A stretch of DNA of 64,000 bases from Ottelia alismoides (GCA_037367405.1 JAZKJV010000682.1:852501-916500); one strand, 5' to 3'. Shown: positions 1-11,790, counted from the stretch's first letter. Notes: generated by a model not told the origin, from the letters alone. Made by a program: numbers and translations.

Positions 1-1528
1 TTCTATGTAGTATGTTTGGTTAGGAACTGGTGAGTGCTCCATTTGACTTCATGTCGAGTTCATATTTATGGATGATTTTTGTTTGATTGAAAAAATGATT
101 TAGCATACTTGATGTTGGTAATTTCTTTTAAGTCTTATCCAAGAAATCAAGTTAGACACACACACAATCACTTCTCATGAAATAGGAGGGCATTTACACT
201 AATCATCAAAGAGGAGCCACGTGTGTTTTTCCATGACAGTGGAAACTGGGAAAGTCGTGAAAAGTGATCGGAGGTTGGCAACCATTGGGTAATGAGGCAT
301 TGCCTATTTATATGAAGACCTTCAACCAAGACTTGAGGGATGGAGTGTGACAGAAATATCCTAATAAATTCCATTTTCCCTTCAAGCCACATGAAATATT
401 GTAAATACATATTCTTTGATATGGTTATATTACATCGAATTTGTTTTCTTCTTGCAAATGTGTGTCACCAATATAATGCTCACTCGGGCCTTTACCGGAC
501 ACATGCATGCATCTAGACCCCTACTTATTGGTAAGATTTATTAGAAATCAGTTGGTTATGTACAATGTACACACGGAATTTCATGTTGTTTGATAATGGT
601 GTTTAAAATGTGTTTCTATCATCATTGAAGGTTATATTGTATATTATATTGTAGGATGCGACGATTAGTAGAAGCCATTTTTATTTCTATCTAGTACTTC
701 TACAAACGATATATATCTATTGAGGTGTTTGATCAAAGTTTTCACACTAAGACAGATGGACCTCCATATGATCTTTATTTATGTAAAGATAGAAGACTTA
801 TAATTATGTACCAAGAGAAAAATGTGGAGAGCTCTAGCGAAGAGGCATGTGCCCATTCGATATATCATCACGTTCAGAGGCATGTGTTCGTTCAATATAT
901 CATCACGTCAAGAGATATCTGAGGCCAATTCAATTGATAGATTGTGTAAGGTCAGGACAGACAGTAACCAATCTTGGTCTGCATAAGGATCATTCTCGAG
1001 TCCTTGCCTTTCTTAGTTATTGATGAATCATGAATAAATGTAGCCCATATAGAAAGAGGTGCAATAGTGTATGTTTTTTGCAGGTGATGTTATTCCGATG
1101 GACAAAACACGAGATCAAGTAAAGATGAAGCTTTAAGAGGGTTTTGGAGTGTAAGGTGTTCATGCTAAGAACCAAAAGAAAATATATGGACCATACTTCA
1201 AAGTTCAAACATCAAGGAAGATTGGCAAAGTGGGGTTTATTTTGCCATCATTGTGTTCCAAAGTATGATGTTTATTTTCAAATATGTAGGCTTGGTCTTT
1301 AAAAAATACAAACGAGTTGTTAAGATGCTACTCGTTGATTAATTTAGGGTGGTTCAAAATTTAAATGGAGAGGAGTTTCATACTTTCTTTGTTGAAAGAA
1401 GATATTTTTTAAGATAAGTATAAGCACTATGGAGATGTTAGACATATGATGCTTTATGACATTATTGGAAACACGGATATCATCTAGCATGATATATTCG
1501 TAGATTGATAATACACACACATATGCAT

Positions 1529-1900
1529 AAAATGGGACTACCCTTAGGGGAGCCAAGTTAGCCTCTTCCGTCTATTTTTTTTAACTTTTTTTCGGTATTT
1601 TTTCAAAACACTTGGAGGGTTGTAGATCACCTAATATCAACATGTTCATTAAAAATTCAGCTCATTTCGAGGTTCTTATCCCATCTAACAAGTCTATCAA
1701 ATTTTAATGGTCTCAGAATTGTTGAAATTGGTCCCTTCTAGATTTCAGGTTAGGAATGTGTGTTTTTCACGAATTTGAATCACATATTCCTCTTATTAGT
1801 CTAAGTTAATCCTCCCATGTATTGTAAATAACAACATAAAAATTTTTAAAAAATAGACGGGGGAAGCTAACTTGGATCCCCCTAAGGGTAGCCTCATTTT
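1529..1900. mobile_element. MITE with long (~45 bp) terminal inverted repeats
   Basis: The two ends are near-perfect inverted copies. The left end runs through CTACCCTTAGGGG, AGCCAAGTTAGC and CCGTCTATTTT. The right end reads AAAATAGACGG, GCTAACTTGG, CCCCTAAGGGTAG in reverse. About 45 bp pair with a few mismatches, and the interior is AT-rich and non-coding. No clean target duplication was found, so the superfamily (Mutator or hAT are possible) is open. A half copy of the same family lies at 14598-14760. Bases 1-1528 before it and 1901-2460 after it hold nothing I recognise. Confidence 0.7.
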
Positions 1901-3534
1901 ACCTTATATATAATGGTAGATTTGGATGGGGGGTTTCTTGTAGTGGAGGATAATTTATCATATGACATCGTAGGAGTTTAGAATATGATTAGATAGGGCT
2001 GGGACTTGACATTTTTTCATTTGTAAGATATATTAGGATGGTGGGTTGGTTTAGAGTGGATACCACTTGTGATATGACAATTTTAAAAGTTTGAAGTATT
2101 TTGTGTGGGTTGAATGGTGGCATTTTATGGAGTTTTTGAAATGATCTGTTTATTACGTAGTCGGGAATGACTCGTAATGAAGATTATGGTAAGCTCTTTA
2201 TCCTTGCTTAAGAAACGACTTGGAAGGAGAGATCCAAGACAAGGTGTTCGTATTGCGAGGGAGTTGGATGTCAAGTATTTCTTCGAATTTAGGAGGAAAG
2301 GTGGTATGAAGACATGTTCTACCTCATCTATGTACACGAGTTATTTCACTCATTAATTAATGGAGAGAAGGAGGCGTGCAAATTTAAGATTTTTTAGCAT
2401 TCTCTTTATCATTCATTAGCTTTATACATTTTAGTCTTTCAAGGAGGGTTTCCAAGATCACTAGAATTAGATGGTGGAATCTTTAATTGATGCAATCAAG
2501 CTTCAGGGAGAAGGTTTTAAAAGACTTATCTTGGGATTGTAACAAAAGTGTAAACGAGATGTGGGAGGTGGTAGCATCTTGTATCCGAAGGATATGTAAA
2601 GAGATGTTAGGCGAGTCAAAGGGAAGAGCTTCATGACAAAAGGAGGCGTGGTGGTGGAGTAGATTGGTGCAAGAGAATCTCAAAATTAAACGAGCATGCT
2701 TTAAAGATATGTTTAGGGATAGAACAAATAAAAATGTCACAAACTACAAAATAGAGAATAAAGAAGCAAAGGAGGCTATAAGCGAAGCTAAGTCAAAAAC
2801 TTATGAAGTTTTGTACAAATATCCCGATTCTAAGAAGGGCCCTAAGTGTATATTCAAGTTTGCCAAAGCAAGAGAAAGAAAGACCAAATATCTTTCTCAA
2901 GTGAGATGCATTAAGGATGAGGAAAAGCACGTGTTTATTACTCATATGGATATAGAGACTAGATGGAAGCAGTATTTCCTTAAGCTTTTCATTGGGGAAG
3001 GAAATAGGGAGGTCACTTTGGGAGATCTAGCTGGTAGTGAAAGTTACTTGAATCGTGCAAGCTATAGGCGAACACAAAGGAAGTAGATGAGGATTTGAAG
3101 GTTATGAGACCTGGAAACGGTTGAGGGCATGATGATATTCCTCACGGAGAGTTTTAGGTGAGCATGGTTTGATTTGGCTTACAAATTTATTCAATGTGAT
3201 TTGGCGAAGCAAGAAAATGCCTGAAGATTGGAGGAGAAGCGTTGTGATGCCTCTTTATAAGAACAAAGGAGGTTCAAAATTGTTCAGATTATAGAGGCAT
3301 CAAGCTCATGAGTCACACTATGAAAATTTGGGAACGTGCGATTGAACGAAGGTTGAGGTAAGTTTCCAAAGTAAAAGAAAACCAATCGGATTCATGTCAG
3401 GCCGCTCAACCATTGAAGCCATCCACTTGTTGAAACAATGGAGATTTATAGAGCTAAAAGGAAGAAGCTCCATATGATTTTTATTGATTTGGAGAATGCT
3501 TACGATTCTTTCCCACGGGAGATATTGTGGAGAG

Positions 3535-4252
3535 TAGGGCTGGCTATCGAGCCTAACGAGCCGAGCCAGGGCTGGGCTCGGGCTCGAGCTCGGTGGGCTC
3601 GAGCCCTTATCGAGCCAGCTCGGATAAGTCTTGAGCCGAGCCCTTTAGCCTATTCAGGCTCATTAAGGAAATAGGTGTTTTTTTGGTGAAAAAGTGTTTT
3701 GCCATGGCTTGAACTCGAGACCTCCTCTTTAAAGATTGTCTACCTTACCACCATGCCACCATTCGAGTTGTATATAAAAGTTAAATTATAATATATATTG
3801 TAACATTCTGCATGTTAATAAAAAAGGAAAAAATACTAAATATCTAACTATAACCTAGATTAATATAGATAAAAGGCAGAAAATCCAAGTCTACAACATA
3901 GTCCATCCAACATTATTGTTACATAAACAACATAAACACATAATCCACCATTAACATAATCCGAGCGTCAAAAAAAAATAAACACATAATCCACCATTAA
4001 CAATGTTGCAAAACTAATACAAATAAAAATAAAAATCATTGTAGTTTCACAAATAGAATATATATTCTTTATCGAGTCCGTTATTGAGTTATCGAGGTAA
4101 GCAGGGCTCGGCTCGGGCTCGGCTCGATAAGCTATCAAGCCCAAAAATCTGGCTCTTGCTCGGTTCAATAGCTTAATGAGCCAAGCTCACGAGCCCTTAT
4201 CGAGCCGAGCCCGAACCTGGCTCATCGAACCGTGACTCAATAGCCAGCCCTA
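3535..4252. mobile_element. Non-autonomous hAT element, 8-bp TSD GTGGAGAG
   Basis: The ends are TAGGGCTGGCTATCGAG and, in reverse complement, TAGGGCTGGCTATTGAG (16 of 17 match). They are flanked by exact 8-bp duplications GTGGAGAG at 3527-3534 and 4253-4260, which is diagnostic for hAT. Both subterminal regions are packed with GGCTCG/CGAGCC repeats, the kind of array hAT transposases bind. The interior is AT-rich and has no transposase. The element sits inside an RTE RT coding region, so it is younger than that LINE. Confidence 0.93.
3696..3762 (-). repeat. tRNA-related segment inside the hAT element
   Basis: On the minus strand the segment carries an A-box-like TGGCATGGTGGTAAGG and, about 35 bp on, a B-box-like TCGAGTTCAAGCC. 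These are the internal RNA polymerase III promoter elements of a tRNA. The acceptor stem does not pair well and no CCA-type end is evident, so a captured tRNA or SINE head is more likely than a working tRNA gene. Confidence 0.45.
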
Positions 4253-4345
4253 GTGGAGAGTTTTCAAGAAGAGACAAGTACATATCCTATACATTAACCT
4301 CATAAGAATTGTATGATAGGGCTTCATCTTGTGTAAGGATACAGT

Positions 4346-4750
4346 TTGGGAAAACCGACTATTCTTGTATATACCTTTCTCTTTTGAGGGTCATGTTGTT
4401 GGCTATACTCATAGTTATAATTTCTTTTGTCACGATCATGCTCCCTCTCCTCAATGTTTGAGGAGTGGGGGATCTGTGGAACGATTGTGTATGAGTAGAG
4501 GGATGAAGGAGATGTGAGGACGAGGAGCTGCATGGCATGGATTGAAAGTATTAGGCATCTACTATCCTTCTATTAAACGAATTTTATAGACTCATAGTAT
4601 AACAATCAGTTAACATAAGACATTATGACATGAGAAGATTTCAGACGATATTGTTGAACTTGTTTAGGATCAAATTTTCAGTATAAGTTGCTGCAATTTT
4701 AATCTTAGTTTGATTTTGACAATTCAGTGCTTGTATTTCATCTTTGGCAG
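4346..4750. other. Intron-like sequence before the terminal exon
   Basis: AT-rich and non-coding. It ends in a pyrimidine-rich stretch and TTTGGCAG, a good splice acceptor for the exon at 4751. Nothing else is recognised here. Confidence 0.5.
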
Positions 4751-4828
4751 AGCAAGGGCCGGTCACTCGATGATGATGCGATCGAGAAAATGCTGCATGA
4801 CCTTTCCCTGATCAAGAAATTCGAATGA
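4751..4828 (+). CDS. Terminal coding exon of an unrecognised host gene
   Basis: A strong acceptor (CATCTTTGGCAG) is followed by 25 codons and TGA. In this frame the exon encodes a charged, probably helical tail containing RSLDDDAIEKMLHDLSLIKK. The other two frames hit stops, one within 8 codons and one just short of the same point. The following ~200 bp are AT-rich and look like a 3' UTR. The phase of the exon start is assumed to be 0. I do not recognise the family. Upstream exons must lie before base 1, so the last intron is at least 4.75 kb and contains the RTE and hAT elements. An isolated exon-like ORF arising by chance cannot be excluded. Confidence 0.5.
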   Translation, partial: SKGRSLDDDAIEKMLHDLSLIKKFE

Positions 4829-5465
4829 GCTCTTCATGACAATCATCATCGCTGGTCCAGTTCGTCTGCATCTATTCTGAGAGCAGAGCAATGCAATTGT
4901 AGATTTGATGTTTAGAATTATTCTCAGAACGGAGTTTATTTATTGGTAGATTTGATGCTTAGAATGATTTTGATCAGTAAAGAAATGTCTTAGAAGTTAA
5001 TCGAATTGGTTTTGACTTTTGATCAGTGATGTTATTTGGGATTTATGTTCTGAAGTGGATTTGCCTGCATTTATTGTACTAGAATTGCACACGCTGACTT
5101 TGAATATTTAGGTTGATGTTCCAAATTGGGGTGCTTATCTGCATGCGTAAGTTTGTTAAAGTTCCAAACATTAGTAGATGCTCTAAAATATGAAATAATA
5201 GTTCCATTGTAACAAAATTGGTCTGCAACAATGAATGATTGTATGTTTGTTTGTGCATTGCAAAATTACGTCGAATGCAACAACAAACATGACATTTTGT
5301 AGTGGTTTATCGAAAAAAATAATTTTGTAATGAATATCATTGTCAAAAGAGATATGATAATAAATATTGAAATTATTTTTCATAATTTAATTTTATTTTT
5401 TGTGTCACAATCTTGATTATCCTGTGCTATAATCCATATTCACTGTCAAAAGATTGAATTATCCT
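4829..5465. other. Probable 3' UTR and intergenic sequence
   Basis: AT-rich and non-coding. A ~30-bp near-duplicate (GTAGATTTGATG-TTAGAAT) occurs around 4900 and 4957. No polyadenylation signal is clear enough to call. Confidence 0.4.
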
Positions 5466-5634
5466 CACTACAAGGAAAATAAGTTGTGATTACAGAACTA
5501 TGACTACAGAACTTATCGTGGTCACAACTCTTATATGAAGACTTTGATCACGGATTGTGGCTACGATAAACTAGTGGCCACGGAATTATCGTGGCCACAA
5601 GTTTCCGTAGCCACAACTTATTTTTCTTGTAGTG
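5466..5634. mobile_element. CACTA-type MITE
   Basis: It starts CACTACAAGGAAAATAAG and ends in the inverted copy CTTATTTTTCTTGTAGTG, one mismatch over 23 bp. The CACTA terminus defines the superfamily. Only 169 bp long with no coding capacity. The 3-bp flanks are CCT and CTT, an imperfect duplication. Internal GTGGCCAC palindromes recur. Confidence 0.85.
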
Positions 5635-6157
5635 CTTGTTGTAGCAATTTAATCTCAACAACTTATCATTGAATTTCAAACATACACGCATGCATGAACA
5701 AGGATACATCTGCACACGTACAAAACAAACACGTACCGTGCCACCCCCCCCCCCCCCACTTCCCGTGAGATTTAACACACAAACATAAAAGCACACAAGA
5801 CTTGTATAAGAGTCTCCCTTAAGCTCTTGTAGCAAAAGGAGAGGATGATTGAAGAAGCCACAAACGAGCTCTCCTTTACTTGCTCTTGCTCCGGCCTTGA
5901 GCTCAGGAGAGACATCTCGGATCTCGATTATTTCGTTACGGTTTGCATTGAGTGCATCAGATACTTTAAGATATATTATTAGTTGGAAATCCGAACATTG
6001 TAATTTGAAATTGATCATTATGGATTCCAACCATTCTTTGGGAGCAACATCCATTCCTTAATGGTATTGCAGATCCAAGGGGACACGCTCGTCGACCCTC
6101 TCACAAGAATTCTTGTATTTATCTTGCTAGAGCGATCGGGTTTCCTATGTGTTTGTT
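5635..6157. other. Intergenic sequence with poly-C tract
   Basis: Contains a run of Cs at 5745-5758 and open frames on both strands, none of which I can identify. One + frame continues past the copia A insertion (see findings). Confidence 0.4.
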
Positions 6158-6162
6158 GTATG

Positions 6163-6756
6163 TGTTGGAATTAATGGTATTAGGATAGTTTGATGCAATT
6201 TGATGGTCAATATCAAGTTGTATTGATGTATCTCAATTCCTGGAATTCAATGTTTTAACCCTGTGGGGTGCTGTTTAGTCCCACATCGTGGAGAGAGAAA
6301 ACTGAGACTTGGTTTATATGTGGGAAGTCCTGAGACTAATCTGGAAACAGACTAGAGAGGATTTTAGACCACAACACACGCACGCACGCACGCACGCACG
6401 CGCGCGCCGGGCCGGGCGTGGGCGCGGCGCGGCTGCGGCGTGGTGTAGACCGAGTCGGTTTTGTAACCGCGTGTTTTGAATTCCAAGCGTTACGCCCCTT
6501 TATCTTCTCACGAAGCGTAACCGCCCGGACGCCTTTAAGTATCTCTTAAAGTGCGTGGGTGTGAGTTACGAACATCCCATTCTATTCCTTCTCTGCGCCC
6601 TGCTCTCTTTTGAGGACACTCCTTTTTCTCTCTCGATCTCGGGTTTCGTCTACGGAGGTGGCTTTCGAGGATGCTCAAGCACGATGCGCACCGTCAACGA
6701 GCGTAGACCGTCGGACCCTGGGAGCGGCACGTCAAGGCCCTGTGCGCCGATAAAGT
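6163..6756 (+). repeat. Left LTR of copia A, truncated at its 3' side
   Basis: Matches 10940-11530 nearly base for base, including a shared ORF-like stretch. It carries an (ACGC)n and CG-rich run at 6370-6430. The match stops after GCCGATAAAGT, where gag sequence begins directly. Confidence 0.9.
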
Positions 6757-7176
6757 ATTGAAAAATACTCAGTATCCAAGTTCCTGAAATTTCAGATGAT
6801 TGATGGCAAATCGGTTTCGGAACAGGCTCATAAGTTTTTGTTATTACTCCATGGGTTAGCCGAGGCAGAAATGAAACTTCCTGAAAAGTTTCAAGTTATG
6901 TCGATCATTGAGAAATTTCCCAAGTCCTGGGAAGATTTTGGGATGTCTTTAAAGTACAGGAAGGGGAAATTTTCTCTGGATGATCTGATGGTCTCGATAG
7001 CCATTGAAGAGGAGCATAGGAAACAAAAACCTGTGATGCCTGTAGACGTGAACCCTAAGGTCAATGTCATAACCTCAAAAGGAAACATTGCTAAAGAGAA
7101 AAATAAGAAACTGAAAGCCAAGGGAAAATCCAGAAAAAATCAAAGAACAAACCTTGCTGGCAGTGTGGACAGGTAG
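6757..7176 (+). pseudogene. Copia A gag, 5'-truncated
   Basis: A UBN2-type gag domain, open from the deletion junction; the first ATG is at 6796. It includes EKFQVMSIIEKFPKSWEDF, typical of copia gag. The zinc knuckle (C-x2-C-x4-H-x4-C, from 7155) is read in the frame of the downstream integrase ORF, so one frameshift lies near 7140. The N-terminal half of gag is missing. Confidence 0.85.
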
Positions 7177-8654
7177 GACATTGGAAGAAGGATTGCCCTT
7201 CTCTGAACACCCAACAAAAGTCTACGGATGTCGTTCCTCAGGCTCTTGTGCTGACTGAGGGAGGCGGGTCCGGTGAGGGGTATGTCTCAGTGAACCCTGA
7301 ACTCTATTTTGTAAACGAGACTAATGAGTGGCTTGTTGATACAGGTGCAAATGTACACATTTGTACTGATAGAACATTCTTTGTGTCTTATCAGGCTTCA
7401 GCCGGTAGTACAGTAATGATGGAGAACAGATCTGCAGCCAAGGTGCTTGGGTCCGGACAAGTCGAGCTGAGATTCTCAACTGGACGAGTTTGGACTTTGC
7501 GCAGGGTGCTGCACGTTCGTGAGATTAAAAAGAATGTTTTGTCTGGTTCTTTATTAGTTAGAGAGGGTTTTCAATTAGACTTTAAATGTAATAAAGTAGT
7601 TTTTCTGAGACATGGTATTTTCTTTGGAAAAGGATATTTGGCTGATCATGATCTTTTATTTAGAATAAGATGTGACATTGATAGTTCAGTTAATAATATT
7701 TCTGGTTTTGATTCTTCTACTTATGTTGTTTCAAATATTGAATCTACTGATTTATGGCATGATAGGCTAGGACATGTAAATTTCAATTCTATGAAAAGAA
7801 TGATGAAACTTGACATGATTCCTAATCATACTACAGACAAACTCACCAAATGTGAAATGTGTGCTCAAGCTAAGTTGCCTAGAAAGCCTTTCCATTCTGT
7901 GAATAGGGAAACTGAAATTCTAGACTTAGTACATTCTGATATTTGTGAGTTTGGTGGTGTGATGACTAGAGATAACAAAAGATATTTTATCACCTTCATA
8001 GATGATAGCAGTAGATACTGTTATGTTTATCTGCTTAAAACTAAGGATGAAGCCTTAGAAAAATTTCTTATTTTTAAGAATGAAGCAGAAACACAAGTCG
8101 GGAAAGTAATTAAACGTTTAAGCTCAGATAGGGGTGGTGAATACACATCTAAGATATTTGATGAACAATGCAAACTATTTGGCATAGTACATGAGGTCAT
8201 TGCACCTTATTCACCACAGTCCAATGGAATAGCAGAACGAAAGAATAGGACCCTAACTGATATGGTCAATGTATTTTTACAAAGTTCTGGGCTACCATCT
8301 TATATGTGGGGGGAAGCTTTGAATACGGCCTGCCATATTCTGAATAGAGTTCCCTTAAGGCATAAAGATAAGAGTCCTTTTGAACTTTGGAGAAATAGGA
8401 AGCCAAGCCTAAAATATCTTAAGGTGTGGGGATGCCTGGCTAAGGTCTTAGTCCCAGAACACAAGAGAAAGAAGCTTGGACCCAAAATAGTTGACGCGGT
8501 CTTCTTGGGGTATCTGGAAAATAGTTATGCCTATCGATTCTTAGTAATTCGGTCTGAGATCCCAGGCATAGATACTAATACTATTGTTGAACTTCGTGAT
8601 GCTACGTTTTTCGAGGATATTTTTCCAATGAAAAAAGGATTCCTGAAAATCTGA
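7155..8654 (+). pseudogene. Copia A zinc knuckle, protease and integrase
   Basis: This frame opens with the gag zinc knuckle at 7155. Counting residues from the ATG at 7248, the aspartic protease motif WLVDTGA is at 28-34. It continues with a GAG-pre-integrase HHCC zinc finger (H-x-H, then CEMCAQAK) and an rve integrase core with the D-D-E triad in FIDDSSR, SSDRGGEY and NGIAERKNR. The stop at 8652 comes from a frameshift just before the RT ORF, because the conserved linker continues in another frame. The enzyme would cut and insert element cDNA; this copy cannot make a full polyprotein. Confidence 0.92.
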
Positions 8655-8704
8655 CCAGTGACATAGCCTCAACATCTGGTTCTATTCCACAACAAATAGA
8701 AAAG

Positions 8705-10417
8705 ATGTCAAATGTGGGGGCTAGCTCTTCTGAACCCAATGAATTTTTGGAGGATGTTGAACCTAGACGAAGTAAGAGACCTAGGATTGCTAAGGATTTA
8801 GGTAGCGACTTTGTCTCCTACCAAATCGAGGGTGATCCTCCCACATACAAGGATGCCATGGCTTCTTCTGAAGCAAGGCATTGGAAGGACGCCATTAAAT
8901 CTGAAATGGATTCGATCATTTCAAATGGCACGTGGGAATTGGTCGATCTACCTCCTGGGTGGTCCACCATAGGAAGCAAATGGGTATTCAGAAGAAAACT
9001 TAGACCGGACGGATCCATAGAAAAATATAAGGCAAGACTTGTAGCCAAAGGTATTAAACAGAAAGAGGGTATTGATTATTTTGATACCTATTCTCCTGTT
9101 ATTAGAATGACTACGATTCGGATGCTCATTACGTTGGCCTCCATACATGATCTCACAATTCATCAAATGGATGTGAAGACTGTTTTCTTATATGGCGATC
9201 TTGAGGAGGAGATCTATATGGACCAACCTGAGGGATTCGTAGCATCTGGTAATGAAAGAAAGGTCTGTAAGCTTGTAAAATCTCTTTATGGATTAAAACA
9301 AGCTCCGAAACAGTGGCATGACAAGTTTGATAAGACCATCCAGTCTAATGGCTTTATTGTTCATGAATCTGATAAATGTGTGTACTCTATGATTAAAGGT
9401 GATATGTTTGTTGTCTTATGCCTGTATGTAGATGATATTTTGATATTTGGATCAAACATAAGGATAGTGGAAGAAACCAAGAGGTTCTTGAGCAGTAAGT
9501 TTGAGATGAAGGACTTAGGAGTTGCTAATGTGATTTTGGGGCTCAAACTGATTAGATCTACTAATGGGATAGTTGTGTCTCAGTCACATTATACTGAGAA
9601 GGTCCTTGAAAATTTTGGCTATCAGAGCTGTAAATCTGTGTGCACTCCTTATGATTCATCTAAACCCCTCTGCAAGAACAAGAGTGGAGTACCTGTAGCA
9701 CAGCTACGATATTCCCAGATTATAGGAAGCTTGATGTATCTTGCGAACTGTACTCGACCTGATATTTCATTCACGGTCGCAAAGTTAAGTAGATATACGA
9801 GCTGTCCTGACCGTACTCATTGGGAGGCCTTGGATCGAGTGTTGAAGTACCTTAAGGGTACTACACTTCTTGGACTGCATTATGGTAAATATCCTCCTGT
9901 CTTAGAAGGATATAGTGATGCAAGTTGGATAGGTCAAATGGAAGACTCCGGGAGTAACGGTGTGACTGGGTATGTATTTACCCTTGGAGGCGGTGCAGTC
10001 TCCTGGAGGTCTGTGAAACAGACCATTTTGGCTCGGTCTACTTTTGAGGCAGAGCTGTGTGCTTTGGACACAACAGGTATTGAGGCTGAATGGCTTAGGG
10101 AGCTTCTCTCTGAGATGCCCATGGTGGGTAAGCTGATACCGACAATTTCTTTACATTGTGATAGCATGACTACTATTGCAAAGGTAAAGAGTTCAAAGTA
10201 CAATCAGAAAACAAGAAGACATATCCAAGTTAGACTTAAGTCTATTAGGGATTTGGTGTCTTCTGGAGTGATTGCTGTGGAATTTGTTGGTACCAAAGAT
10301 AACACGGCAGATCCACTTACAAAGGGACTTGATAGATCTTTAGTCCAAAAATCCAGACTTGGGATGGGGCTGAAACCCACTGAGACTTTACCCGCAGTAG
10401 CAACCCAACCTAAATGA
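8705..10417 (+). pseudogene. Copia A reverse transcriptase and RNase H
   Basis: 570 codons, uninterrupted. RT motifs include QMDVKTVFLYGDL and KSLYGLKQAPKQWHDKF, with the catalytic YVDD at residues 241-244 (9425-9436). RNase H follows with YSDASW and a C-terminal NTADPLTKGL. The upstream frame of the polyprotein is broken near 8640, so I call it a pseudogene although this part is intact. Lineage within copia was not assigned. Confidence 0.93.
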
Positions 10418-10939
10418 GTAGAGATCACACAAAATAGGTTCAATGGGAAAACAAGCTGTAAGGGGAACTATTTGGCACTCAATATGCAATACTTTGCATG
10501 TGAGTCCTATCCCTGGAAAGTCGAGTGCCTGAAAGCTGCAGGAAAAGGTTGAGCATTATGCTCTTAATGGATTCAAGCTTTTATAAGCAGGATGTGAGCA
10601 GTGCATCCTTGGAGAATGCCACCTATATGAGTATTTCTGTGTGCCGCAGATAAAGGATGAGGGTTTATCCTTAATATACTCATGAAACAGGGAAGGGTGC
10701 AAGGCCATTAATAGCACCAAAACCAGAAGATTGTCACCATAGACTTCACTCTGTTGTTACCTCTCGATACCATTACATCAAAGGATTAAAGTTCAAGACT
10801 TAGTTCACTTTATTCCTGTGATGGTGAAAGGGGATAACTCAGGTAAAGGTTCAAACCGGAAGGTACCGTTACTGAAAGCAAAGTGTGGAAACCCGAGATT
10901 CTTGGCTCTTTGTGTTTCAACAGTGAATTCGTGGGGGAT
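10418..10939 (+). other. Copia A 3' untranslated region with polypurine tract
   Basis: Non-coding sequence between RNase H and the right LTR. The purine run GTGGGGGAT directly abuts the LTR start at 10940 and would prime plus-strand DNA synthesis. Confidence 0.75.
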
Positions 10940-11785
10940 TGTTGGAATTAACGGTATTGGGATAGTTTGATGCAATTTGATGGTCAATATCAAGTTGTAT
11001 TGATGTATCTCAATTCCTGGAATTCAATGTTTTAACCCTGTGGGGTGCTGTTTAGTCCCACATCGTGGAGAGAGAAAACTGAGACTTGTTTTATATGTGG
11101 GAAGTCCTGAGACTAGTCTGGAAACAGACTAGAGAGGATTTTAGACCACAACACACGCACGCACGCGCGCGCGCCGGCCGGGCGCGGCTGCGGCGGCGGC
11201 GGCAGCGGCGGCGTGGCAAAGACCGAGTCGGTTTTGTAACCGCGTGTGTTTTGAATTCCAAGCGTTACGCCCCTTTATCTTCTCACGAAGCGTAACCGCC
11301 CGGACGCCTTTAAGTATCTCTTAAAGTGCGTGGGTGTGAGTTACGAACATCCCATTCTATTCCTTCTCTGCGCCCTGCTCTCTTTTGAGGACGCTCCTTT
11401 TTCTCTCTCGATCTCGGGTTTCGTCTACGGAGGTGGTTTTCGAGGACGCTCAAGCACGGTGCGCACCGTCAACGAGCGTGGACCGTCGGACCCTGGGAGC
11501 GGCACGTCAAGGCCCTGTGCGCCGGTAAAGTGGGGGGCGCTGTCTCTCTAAGGGGAGTCTTACAACAGGACGCTTCGGTTGTGATCTCTACCTCTACTTT
11601 TCTTTGTTGCATTGTTTGTCATGATTTTGGTTTCCGGATTTCTCCCTTGCGCGAATATGCATATGTTTATTAAACGGATATTTCTCTTATCATTGTTAAC
11701 CTGGATTCATACATATGATAATCTGTTCTGTAAATCTGTGGTCGTATGGATTTTTGTATGTATGCACTGGACGTTATTCTCAACA
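10940..11785 (+). repeat. Right LTR of copia A, complete (846 bp)
   Basis: Begins TGTTGGAATTAA and ends CTCAACA, with TG...CA termini and 5-bp inverted ends TGTTG/CAACA. The following GTATG duplicates 6158-6162. It includes the ~250 bp missing from the left LTR. Confidence 0.93.
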
Positions 11786-11790
11786 GTATG

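Larger units (their letters stand above)
2461..4345 (+). pseudogene. RTE-clade LINE reverse transcriptase, degenerate, split by a hAT element
   Basis: Translated fragments in several frames match the endonuclease-RT linker of plant RTE LINEs, often annotated as craniofacial development protein 2-like. At 2664-3086 there is a Lys/Glu-rich block with the motif KARERKTKYLSQVRCIKDE, and at 3438-3530 an RT block with IFIDLENAYDSFPRE (RT motif with catalytic Asp). The frame is then broken by a 718-bp hAT element and resumes at 4261 with the RT stretch YDRASSCVRI in a degraded frame. There are several stops and frameshifts, so it is inactive. A minus-strand copy of the same family lies at 42579-43600. 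The 5' end and the 3' (TTG)n tail were not located. Confidence 0.75.
6163..11785 (+). mobile_element. Ty1-copia LTR retrotransposon A, TSD GTATG
   Basis: Both LTRs start TGTTGGAATTAA, and the right LTR ends CTCAACA. Exact 5-bp duplications GTATG flank the element (6158-6162 and 11786-11790). Domain order is gag zinc knuckle, protease, integrase, RT, RNase H, which is the copia order. The left LTR has lost its last ~250 bp together with the primer-binding site and the start of gag, in one deletion near 6756. Pol has two frameshifts but is otherwise well kept. The LTRs match closely outside a variable ACGC/CG-rich run, which suggests a fairly recent insertion. It cannot move on its own now. Confidence 0.95.

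Noticed and set aside
5548..6054. 168-codon minus-strand ORF beginning MDVAPKEWLES
   Set aside because: It runs through the CACTA MITE end and a poly-C tract (giving poly-Gly), and I recognise no domain. No splice or UTR evidence.
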